Below are positions 34,952 to 42,380 of a stretch of DNA of 64,000 nt, piece after piece. The notes below the pieces were generated by a model, which had not been told where the DNA came from, did no database searches, and saw only the letters and a list, made by a program, of their open reading frames with translations. Position numbers and translations under genes: made by a program. The stretch comes from Gordonibacter massiliensis (ex Traore et al. 2017). GTDB taxonomy: Bacteria > Actinomycetota > Coriobacteriia > Coriobacteriales > Eggerthellaceae. The DNA lies in NCBI GenBank assembly GCA_900170005.1, contig LT827128.1, positions 124,001 to 188,000 on the forward strand. Reading direction: 5' to 3'. The stretch's first letter is position 1, and each line of letters starts with the position of its first letter.

Positions 34952-35083
34952 TGCTCTCTCGTTTCATAGCTGCTGAGTTGCTGTTCGCGTGACGATTTGA
35001 GATATCTAGAGTTGCCCGTAACTGCTTAAAAAATCAGTTCGATTTGCAACTATCAAACTCGAAATTGCATTATTGTATAAGCG

Positions 35084-36679
35084 CTATTCCCACTCGATTG
35101 TTGCGGGGGGCTTGCTGGTGATGTCGTAAGCGACCCGGTTCACTCCTGGGACTTCGGCCACGATGCGGCCGGACACCCTTGCTAGCACCTCGTACGGCAG
35201 CTTGGCCCAGTCGGCGGTCATGGCGTCGGAGCTCTCCACGGCTCGCAGGATGATCGGGTACGCGTACGTCCTTTCATCCCCCATAACGCCGACGCTTTTG
35301 ATGTCGGGGAGCACGGCGAAGTATTGCCACACGCTGCGTTCGCTGTTGCGGTCGCCGGTTTCCTCGAAGATGCGGGCGTTGTAGGCGTCCAGCTCCTCGC
35401 GGACGATGGCGTCGGCGTTCTTCAGGATCTCCAGTTTCTCGCGCGTCACCGTGCCGATGATGCGGATGGCCAGGCCCGGCCCCGGGAAGGGCTGGCGATG
35501 CACGATGTGGTCGGGCAGGCCCAAAGCCGTGCCCAGCGCGCGTACTTCGTCCTTGAAGAAGTGGTCCAACGGCTCGATCAGATCGAACGACACGCCGTCG
35601 GGAAACGGGATCAAATTGTGATGGCTCTTGATGGTGCTCGCTTTTCCGCCGGTCTTGCGGGCGCCGCTCTCGATGATGTCGGGGTAGATGGTGCCCTGGG
35701 CCAGGAACTTCACGCCGTCCAGATCCTGAGCGACGGAGAAGAACTCCTTCCAGAACTGCGAGCCGATGATGCGGCGCTTCTGCTCGGGCTCGACGACGTC
35801 GGCCAATAGCGCGGCGTAACGGTCCTCGGCGTGCACGTGCACGAAGTCCACGTCGAACTGCTTCGTGAACACCTCTTCCACTTCCTCGGGCTCGTTCTTG
35901 CGCAGCAGGCCGTGGTTGACGAACACGCAGGTGAGTTGCTTGCCGATGGCGCGTGCGCACAACGCGGCCACCACCGACGAGTCTACGCCGCCCGACAAAC
36001 CCAGGATCACACGGTTCGCGCCCACCTGCTCGCGGATGGCCGCCACCGAGTCCTCGATGATGGAGTCCATCGTCCAGGACGGCTCGAGGTCGCAGATGTC
36101 AAACAGGAAGTTCCTCAGCAGCTCGTCGCCATGAGGCGTGTGGCGCACCTCGGGATGGAACTGCGTCGCGTACAGCCGCCGCTCGGCGCATTCCATCGAG
36201 GCTACCGGGCACGTGTCCGTCGAGGCCGTCACCGTGAAGCCCTCCGGCGCTTGCGCCACGGCGTCGCGGTGGCTCATCCACGCCGTCTGCTCGACGGGTG
36301 TCTCACCGTACAGCAGAGATGCGCCCTCGTCGCACCTCGTCAACGAAGCGGCGCCGTATTCGCCCTTCTCCGTGTGGCCCACGGAGCCGCCCAAGGTCAC
36401 GGCCATGATCTGTTGGCCGTAGCAGAAGCCCAGCACCGGAATGCCCAGCTCGAAGATGCCGGGGTCGATGGACGGTGCGTCTTCGGCGTACACGCTGGCC
36501 GGGCCTCCTGACAGGATGATGGCCTCCGGCGCGAGCTCCCGCACCTCCGCTGCGCTCACGTCGCACGGGACGATCTCCGAGTACACGTGCAGGTCGCGCA
36601 CGCGGCGGGCGATCAGCTGCCCGTACTGGGCCCCAAAATCGACGACGATAACCTTCTGGTCGGATGGTGCTGCAGCCAT
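35084..36679 (-). CDS. guaA: GMP synthase (glutamine-hydrolysing)
   Basis: 531 aa. N-terminal class I glutamine amidotransferase (nucleophile in GFCYGQQIMA; His/Glu in TQFHPEV), ATP pyrophosphatase domain (P-loop LGLSGGVDSSV) and C-terminal dimerisation domain (ITSKPPATIEWE). Converts XMP to GMP. Start ATG 36679 has GAAGGAG upstream. The guaA 3' end is a known integration site for genomic islands, and AT-rich defence DNA abuts it here; no integrase or duplicated guaA end was found. Confidence 0.97.
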   Translation of the reverse strand: MAAAPSDQKVIVVDFGAQYGQLIARRVRDLHVYSEIVPCDVSAAEVRELAPEAIILSGGPASVYAEDAPSIDPGIFELGIPVLGFCYGQQIMAVTLGGSVGHTEKGEYGAASLTRCDEGASLLYGETPVEQTAWMSHRDAVAQAPEGFTVTASTDTCPVASMECAERRLYATQFHPEVRHTPHGDELLRNFLFDICDLEPSWTMDSIIEDSVAAIREQVGANRVILGLSGGVDSSVVAALCARAIGKQLTCVFVNHGLLRKNEPEEVEEVFTKQFDVDFVHVHAEDRYAALLADVVEPEQKRRIIGSQFWKEFFSVAQDLDGVKFLAQGTIYPDIIESGARKTGGKASTIKSHHNLIPFPDGVSFDLIEPLDHFFKDEVRALGTALGLPDHIVHRQPFPGPGLAIRIIGTVTREKLEILKNADAIVREELDAYNARIFEETGDRNSERSVWQYFAVLPDIKSVGVMGDERTYAYPIILRAVESSDAMTADWAKLPYEVLARVSGRIVAEVPGVNRVAYDITSKPPATIEWE

Positions 36680-36958
36680 GTTTTGCTCCTTCGAGTGCGG
36701 GCGGGAAGTCGGAAGCGCCCAGCGATCTTTTGTTCGGTGCCATCTTACACGAAAACAAAACCGGCCCGGCGTTCGAGAACCGTCCTGCACGTGTTTTGCA
36801 CGAGGAAGGCGGCTTGAGCGGAACGGTAGAACCCGGTTCTCGCCGCGACTGCGGGTTGTCGCCTTTTCGGCCGTCTTGTCGCGTATAATGGCCCCTGCGC
36901 GTCGGCTTGCCCGGCGCGTTCTTTGCGTGCAAACCCCCAACCAAGCGAAGCGAACATC

Positions 36959-38374
36959 GTGTCCCAACCCAAGCAACGACAGATCGACCTGGTGAACGAG
37001 CCTATCGGCTCGGCGCTCGCGCGTCTGGCGCTGCCCATCATGGCGTCTGCCTTCCTCGCAACGGCCTACAACATCACGGACATGGCGTGGATCGGGCTGC
37101 TCGGTTCGAACGCGGTGGCCGCCGTGGGCGTGGCGGGCATGTACACGTGGCTCGCCTCGGCCATCGTGGTCATGGCGCGCATGGGCGGGCAGGTGAACAT
37201 GGCGCAGGCGCTCGGGAACCGCCGGCCGGACGAGGCCGTGCAGTACGCGCGCGGCGCGCTGCAGCTCGCCGTGGGCCTTGCGCTCGCGTTCTCGGCTGTG
37301 ACCCTGGCCTTCGCCGACGGCCTCGTGGGCATCCTCGTCCCGGACGATCCGCACGTCGCCCAGGAGGCGGCGCTGTACCTGCGCCTCTGCGGCGGGTTCG
37401 TCCTGTTCATCTACCTCTCGCAAACGCTCACCGGCCTGCTCACGGCGCAGGGCGACTCGAAGACGCCCTTTAAGGCCAACGCGGCCGGGCTTGTCGTGAA
37501 CATGGCACTCGACCCGCTGCTCATCCTGGGGCTCGGCCCCGTGCCGCAGCTCGGGGTGCTGGGCGCGGCCGTCGCCACCGTGTTCGCGCAGCTGGTTGTC
37601 GCCGGACTCATGATCGTCGGCATCGTGCGCGATAGGGGAGCGGCTAACGTGCTGCGCCGCGTGCGCCTGCTGCAGCCCACCAGGGCCGTCCACCTGTCGC
37701 GCATCGTGAAGATCGGCCTGCCCGCCGCCATCCAGAGCGCGCTGTACGCGGTCATCTCCATGGTGCTCACGCGCATGGTGGCGGCTTGGGGCAGCGGTGC
37801 GGTGGCCGTCCAGCGTGTTGGAGGGCAGATCGAGTCGCTCACTTGGTGCACGGCCGAAGCCGCCGGCTCGGCGCTCAACGCGTTCGCGGCGCAGAACTTC
37901 GGCGCGCGCCGCCCGGAGCGCATCAGGCGCGGCTACCGCTTGGCGTTCGCGGCGGTGGGCGCGTGGGCGCTCGCGGTGTCGGCGCTGTTCATCTTCCTGC
38001 CCGGACCCATCTCCACGGTGTTCTTCCACGAGCCCGACGTGGTGGGCATCTCGTCGTCGTACCTGTTCGTCATCGGCATCGGGGAAGCGTTCATGTGCAT
38101 CGAGCTCATGACGGTTGGCGCGCTGTCGGGCCTGGGGAAAACGAGGCTCTGCAGCATCATCAGCGTCGCGCTCACCGGCTCCCGCATTCCGCTGGCGCTG
38201 CTGTTGAGCTCCACGCCGCTCGGCCTCGACGGCGTTTGGTGGGCGCTCACCCTCACCTCCATCGCGAAGGGCGTCGTGTTCTGGGCGGTGTTCCGGCATG
38301 TCGCGCGCCGGCTGCCGGAGGGGCGCACGCAAGCGGTCGTCGCCAACGACGAAGGCGAGCCTGGCCTCGCGTAG
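36959..38374 (+). CDS. MATE-family multidrug efflux transporter
   Basis: About 471 aa with 12 predicted membrane segments in two six-helix halves. MATE signatures: PIMASAFLATAYNITDMAWI near the start, QTLTGLLTAQGDSKTPF, and LSGLGKTRLCS in the second half. Exports cationic drugs or metabolites against Na+ or H+. GTG 36959 is chosen because VSQPKQRQIDLVNEP resembles family starts; an upstream start at 36923 is possible. A TATAAT box lies at 36884-36889. Confidence 0.9.
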   Translation: MSQPKQRQIDLVNEPIGSALARLALPIMASAFLATAYNITDMAWIGLLGSNAVAAVGVAGMYTWLASAIVVMARMGGQVNMAQALGNRRPDEAVQYARGALQLAVGLALAFSAVTLAFADGLVGILVPDDPHVAQEAALYLRLCGGFVLFIYLSQTLTGLLTAQGDSKTPFKANAAGLVVNMALDPLLILGLGPVPQLGVLGAAVATVFAQLVVAGLMIVGIVRDRGAANVLRRVRLLQPTRAVHLSRIVKIGLPAAIQSALYAVISMVLTRMVAAWGSGAVAVQRVGGQIESLTWCTAEAAGSALNAFAAQNFGARRPERIRRGYRLAFAAVGAWALAVSALFIFLPGPISTVFFHEPDVVGISSSYLFVIGIGEAFMCIELMTVGALSGLGKTRLCSIISVALTGSRIPLALLLSSTPLGLDGVWWALTLTSIAKGVVFWAVFRHVARRLPEGRTQAVVANDEGEPGLA

Positions 38375-38470
38375 GCTGGCCGATCGGCTCGGGCGGTGCG
38401 GCACGCGCGACGTTTCGTCGGTTGACGCATGCCGCCCACCCCCGTGGGCGTTCGCGCCCGCGTCCGGCCC

Positions 38471-39319
38471 CTAGCGCAGCGTCACGCCTTCGGGAAGCTC
38501 GATGCCCCGGACGTCGAAGCCGTCCTCGTCCTCGTCCGCAACAATCGGCGTAACTTCTTCGACCGCTGGCTTGCCGAACGTCTCGTCGAACGCGCTCGCG
38601 TGCGCGCGGGGCACGGCGAACACGATGCGTCCGATGGCTCCCGGGTGCGCCCCGATCCAGTCTTTGAACAGGCCGATCACCTGTTGCGGGTCGAAGCCTT
38701 CGCGCCCGCAGCCGAAGGCGCCGCATATCAGCGTCTCGCATCCGTTGGCGGCGGCTATGCGCAGGATGGCCTCGATGCGCTCGGCCAAGCATCGGTCGCA
38801 CTCCCGCTCCGAGCGATGGTTCTCGAGCGCGCGGGCGCGGTTCGGTTCGGGGATGGCGATGACGTCGGCCTTGCGGATGGTGCCGTCGTGCGAGAACACC
38901 ACGTCGGGCAGGTAGAGGGCGCGATCCGTGAACAGCTGCCCGCGCTGGTAGCCGCGATTGCCGTCGTGATAGGCGTCTTTGAGTCCGCAAAGGATAGGGT
39001 AGAGGTTGCTCTCCGAGCACAAGATTTGCTCCGGGCCGAACGCGCCGTCCTCGTAGTTCCCGCCGGGGCGCGTGAACGCCGTCGGATCCACTACGGCCGT
39101 CTTGCCGACGGCATCGCGCAGGGCGGCAGGCGCGAACGCGGTGGTGACGGAGGTCTCGGTCGATTCGAAAGCCGCCTCCGGAAGGGGCAGCTCCCGCCCC
39201 TCGCCGTCCTCGTAGATCATCGCGGCGGCGACGGTCGCGGCCGTCTCGCTCGCCAACGCCCCCTTCATGAGGGCGAGATGCTTCGCTGCTTGGGCTCGTC
39301 GTTCGTCTCTGTCGGCCAT
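38471..39319 (-). CDS. TIGR02452-family protein, possible ADP-ribose glycohydrolase
   Basis: 282 aa. The core VVDPTAFTRPGGNYEDGA then FGPEQILCSESNLYPIL matches the TIGR02452 (DUF2263) family, related to bacterial-type PARG macrodomains. The PARG catalytic loop normally reads GGG...QEE; here the corresponding GG...PEQ is not a perfect match, so hydrolysis of poly(ADP-ribose) is only a possibility. Further support: TLICGAFGCGREGFDPQQV, a macrodomain-like C-terminal motif. Start ATG 39319 with AAGGAGGA upstream. Confidence 0.8.
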   Translation of the reverse strand: MADRDERRAQAAKHLALMKGALASETAATVAAAMIYEDGEGRELPLPEAAFESTETSVTTAFAPAALRDAVGKTAVVDPTAFTRPGGNYEDGAFGPEQILCSESNLYPILCGLKDAYHDGNRGYQRGQLFTDRALYLPDVVFSHDGTIRKADVIAIPEPNRARALENHRSERECDRCLAERIEAILRIAAANGCETLICGAFGCGREGFDPQQVIGLFKDWIGAHPGAIGRIVFAVPRAHASAFDETFGKPAVEEVTPIVADEDEDGFDVRGIELPEGVTLR

Positions 39320-39523
39320 AGGTCCTCCTTCGATCGTGTTCCCATTGTACAAGAAGTTTGCTCGCGCGTGCAGGGCCGCCAGCGGCAGGCATGCTGAGGG
39401 GGGGAGCGATAGCGGCCGAGCCCCCTGTGCTCTCGGCACGCGCTTTCCTCCACCTCCCTTCCCGTTCGTGTCCCCCCTATGTTTTCTTCGACCTGCCGCA
39501 TTCCGTCGTGTACAATCACCTGC

Positions 39524-39886
39524 ATGGATAACGAGAGCGAGAATACGGACGGGCTCGAGCCGGCGCCAATGGGCGTCGAGGGGGCGGGGTCGTCGACGGG
39601 GGTTGCGCTGCCGGCGGACGACGCCGCTAACGCGCGCGCCCGTCGCGTGCGAAAGCCCTTGACCCAAGACGAGCTCGACGAGCAGCGCAGGCGCGATCTG
39701 CACGCCTCGTTCAACCGGCGCATCTCGTATCTGTGCAAGCTGGCGGCGCTCATCATCGCCGTGGTCGCGTTCGCGACGATCGCGCTCGGGCAGGAGGTTC
39801 CCGCCTACGTGCTCATGGGGCTGTGCCTTTCGGTCGCCCTGCTGGCCATCGCCATGCTGCAGGACCATTACCAGCACAAACAGTAA
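39524..39886 (+). CDS. Small membrane protein (two TM segments)
   Basis: 120 aa. Acidic N-terminus, a basic helical stretch (RRVRKPLTQDELDEQRRRD), then two hydrophobic segments (LAALIIAVVAFATIALG and YVLMGLCLSVALLAIAMLQ). No family recognised. It precedes uppP by 30 bases on the same strand and may be co-transcribed with it, hinting at a cell-envelope role (inference). Confidence 0.7.
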   Translation: MDNESENTDGLEPAPMGVEGAGSSTGVALPADDAANARARRVRKPLTQDELDEQRRRDLHASFNRRISYLCKLAALIIAVVAFATIALGQEVPAYVLMGLCLSVALLAIAMLQDHYQHKQ

Positions 39887-39916
39887 TCCCGACGAACAAC
39901 TAGGAAGTACGCGCGC

Positions 39917-40852
39917 ATGATTATCGAAGCACTGAAGTCATTCCTCCTCGGCATTGTGGAGGGCATCACCGAATGGCTGCCCATCTCGTCCACCGGCCAC
40001 ATGATCCTCGTGGACGAGTTCGTGAAGCTGCAGGTGTCCGACGAGTTCCTGGCGTTGTTCTTGGTGGTCATCCAGCTGGGCGCCATCATGGCGGTGCTCA
40101 TCCTGTACTTCCACAAGCTCAACCCCTTCTCGCCGCGCAAAACCAGCGTGGAGAAGAAAAGCACGTGGCGCTTGTGGGGCATGGTGGTCATCGGATGCAT
40201 TCCCGCCGCCATCTTCGGCTTCGCGCTGGACGATTGGGTGAACGAGCATTTCTACAACAAGGTCACCGTCGCGGCCATGCTCATCCTGTACGGCATCATC
40301 TTCATCGTGCTGGAGCGTCGCAACCGCCGTCGCCTGCGCGAGGCCGAGGCTTCCCTCGAGGCGCCGCGCGGCCGCCATGCGCGCTTGTCGGCGGGCAGCC
40401 TTGCCGAGCGCGCCGAGGCGCAGGTGTTCAAGATCACCGACGTGGACGACATCGACTGGAAAACGGCCCTCAAGATCGGCTTCTTCCAGGTGCTCGCCAT
40501 CGTTCCGGGCACGAGCCGCTCCGGCGCCACCATCATCGGCGGCATGCTGTGCGGCTGCTCGCGCACGGCGGCGGCCGAGTTCACGTTCTTCCTGGCCATC
40601 CCCGTCATGTTCGGTTGGGGCGTGGTGAAGGCCATCAAGTTCGTGGCCGCGGGCATCGCCATGACCTCCACGGAGATCGTGGTGCTGGTGGTGGGCATCG
40701 TCACCGCCTTCGTCATGTCGGTCATAGCCATCAAGTTCCTCATGGGCTACATCAAGAAGAACGACTTCACGGTGTTCGGCTGGTACCGCATCGTCGTGGG
40801 CGTGCTGGTGCTGGGCTACTTCGTGTTCGAGTCGATGGGCATGCTGCCGTAG
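39917..40852 (+). CDS. uppP: Undecaprenyl-diphosphatase
   Basis: 311 aa BacA-type membrane phosphatase recycling undecaprenyl diphosphate for peptidoglycan. Both family motifs are present: EGITEWLPISSTGHM near the N-terminus and PGTSRSGATIIGGMLCGCSR in the middle, amid seven or more membrane segments. A hydrophilic insert (about residues 135-170) between two TM helices makes it longer than the usual 270 aa. Can confer bacitracin tolerance (family knowledge). Confidence 0.95.
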   Translation: MIIEALKSFLLGIVEGITEWLPISSTGHMILVDEFVKLQVSDEFLALFLVVIQLGAIMAVLILYFHKLNPFSPRKTSVEKKSTWRLWGMVVIGCIPAAIFGFALDDWVNEHFYNKVTVAAMLILYGIIFIVLERRNRRRLREAEASLEAPRGRHARLSAGSLAERAEAQVFKITDVDDIDWKTALKIGFFQVLAIVPGTSRSGATIIGGMLCGCSRTAAAEFTFFLAIPVMFGWGVVKAIKFVAAGIAMTSTEIVVLVVGIVTAFVMSVIAIKFLMGYIKKNDFTVFGWYRIVVGVLVLGYFVFESMGMLP

Positions 40853-40978
40853 GCCCGCGCGGTTACGGCGGCGATTCCGTCCCGGGCGCTCACCGTGCAG
40901 CCAGCCTCTCGCCGAAGGAAGGGCGGGGCGACTTGGAGCGGTGCGTCTCGATCCCCTCCAACTTCCGTATGAATTTGA

Positions 40979-41007
40979 GCGGCGCGCCAATCAGGCGCGT
41001 CGCTTTT
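40979..41007 (+). terminator. Intrinsic terminator after uppP
   Basis: GCGGCGCGCC / GGCGCGTCGC stem (one G-U pair), AATCA loop, followed by TTTT. Confidence 0.8.
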
Positions 41008-41094
41008 GCTATCATGGTCTGCACACGAGGGCCGGTTGCCGTTCGGCGTTTTGGCCAAGCTCGTTATCGCATATGAGTCATGAGAGGAAAGCCG

Positions 41095-41376
41095 ATGTCT
41101 GACGAGAACAGCTCCCTGGCGGAGATTCAAGAACATCGTGCCAAGATCGACGATATCGACAAGCAGATCGTCGCGCTGCTCAACAAGCGCGCCGGTCACT
41201 CGCTGGTCATTCGCGGTCTCAAGCCCGGAGCCCATCTGGGCCTGTACGACGCCAAGCGCGAAGAGGAGATCTTCGCCAAGGTGAGCAGCTACAACGAGGG
41301 TCCCCTGTACAACGAGAACCTGCGCGAGATCTACGCCACCATTCTCAAGATCATGAAGGAGACCCCGTCCGTATGA
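41095..41376 (+). CDS. Chorismate mutase (AroQ type)
   Basis: 93 aa helical AroQ-fold enzyme converting chorismate to prephenate for Phe/Tyr synthesis. The pattern HRAKIDDIDKQIVALLNKRA with a later KREEEIFAKV is typical. ATG 41095 has GAGAGGAAA upstream. Its stop overlaps the DAHP synthase start (ATGA), so the first aromatic pathway step and the first Phe/Tyr branch step are coupled. Confidence 0.92.
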   Translation: MSDENSSLAEIQEHRAKIDDIDKQIVALLNKRAGHSLVIRGLKPGAHLGLYDAKREEEIFAKVSSYNEGPLYNENLREIYATILKIMKETPSV

Positions 41377-42173
41377 GCGAAGTGAAGATTGCCCCCATCC
41401 CCGACCTCGGAACCCGCACCGACGAGATCACCATCTTCGCCGGTCCGTGCTCTGTCGAGTCGGTCGAACAGTTCGACGAAGTGGCGGAATGCGTCGCGGG
41501 CCTCGGCCTCACGTGGATCCGCGGCGGCGCGTTCAAGCCCCGCACGAACCCGCACTCGTTCCAAGGCCTGGGCGAGGAAGCCCTCCAGATCATGAAGGAC
41601 GCGGGCGACAAGCACGGCCTGAAGACGCTCACCGAAGTCATGGACTCGGCTCACTGCGAGCTGGTCCACTCCTACGTGGACGGCCTGCAGGTGGGCGCGC
41701 GCAACTTCCAGAACTTCAGCCTGCTGAAGAAGATCGGCCAGGTCACCGCCGAATCGCACAAGATGGTGCTGTACAAGCGCGGCTTCGCGGGCACCATCGC
41801 CGAATGGCTTGCCGCCACCGACTACCTCACGGCGGAAGGCAACGACAACGTGGTGCTGTGCGAGCGCGGCATCCGCACGTTCGAGACGGCCACGCGCTTC
41901 ACGCTGGACATCGCCGCCATCCCGGTGATCCACAAGCAGTCGCTGTGCCCGGTGTGCATCGACGTGTCGCACCCCGCCGGCCAGCGCGACCTGGTGCCTT
42001 CGCTCGCCTACGCCGCCGTGGCGGCCGGGGCCGACTCCATCATGATCGAGGTGCACCCCAACCCGCCCGTGGCCCTGTCCGACGGTCCGCAGCAGCTGAC
42101 GCCCGCCCAGTTCGAGGTGCTCGTGGCCAAGCTGCGCGAGATCGCCGCCGTGTTCGGCAAGAAGATCGTGTAA
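41373..42173 (+). CDS. aroF: 3-deoxy-7-phosphoheptulonate synthase (AroF, KDO8P-like)
   Basis: 266 aa TIM-barrel enzyme condensing PEP and erythrose-4-phosphate, the first shikimate pathway step. Motifs: IFAGPCSVES, RGGAFKPRTNPHSFQGLG, the KxG-type VLYKRGF, and the C-terminal IMIEVHPNPPVALSDGPQQL. It belongs to the short microbial class without a regulatory ACT domain. The adjacent AroQ chorismate mutase may supply feedback control by complex formation, as known in some bacteria (inference). Confidence 0.94.
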   Translation: MSEVKIAPIPDLGTRTDEITIFAGPCSVESVEQFDEVAECVAGLGLTWIRGGAFKPRTNPHSFQGLGEEALQIMKDAGDKHGLKTLTEVMDSAHCELVHSYVDGLQVGARNFQNFSLLKKIGQVTAESHKMVLYKRGFAGTIAEWLAATDYLTAEGNDNVVLCERGIRTFETATRFTLDIAAIPVIHKQSLCPVCIDVSHPAGQRDLVPSLAYAAVAAGADSIMIEVHPNPPVALSDGPQQLTPAQFEVLVAKLREIAAVFGKKIV

Positions 42174-42217
42174 GGTGTTCCGGCGGTCTACGACCGCCGG
42201 GAACGACTCGACGCTGC

Positions 42218-42318
42218 GGGCCGTTCCGGTGCCCCATCTTCGCGCGGTCCTGCAAGCTTGCGTACTCAAGTACGCGGCGCTTGCACGATCCCACGAATCT
42301 GAGACACCGGAACGGCCC
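42218..42318. repeat. Long inverted repeat with nested hairpins
   Basis: A perfect 14-bp outer inverted repeat GGGCCGTTCCGGTG (42218-42231) / CACCGGAACGGCCC (42305-42318). Inside lie TGCAAGC...GCTTGCA and GCGTACT-CA-AGTACGC. A separate hairpin CCGGCGGTC-TAC-GACCGCCGG sits at 42181-42200 just after the aroF stop. Together they fill the aroF-pcrA gap and could form a structured RNA or terminator. Confidence 0.7.
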
Positions 42319-42380
42319 TCGCTGACTCACTACGCCAACCAGCGTGCTTGTGCATCAACCTGCTCTCAAAAGGACTCCCC

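Noticed and set aside
34981-35110. guaA 3' end as an att site with a second copy (TATTCCCAC at about 31890)
   Set aside because: Only 9 bases match, and no integrase gene is present in the window.
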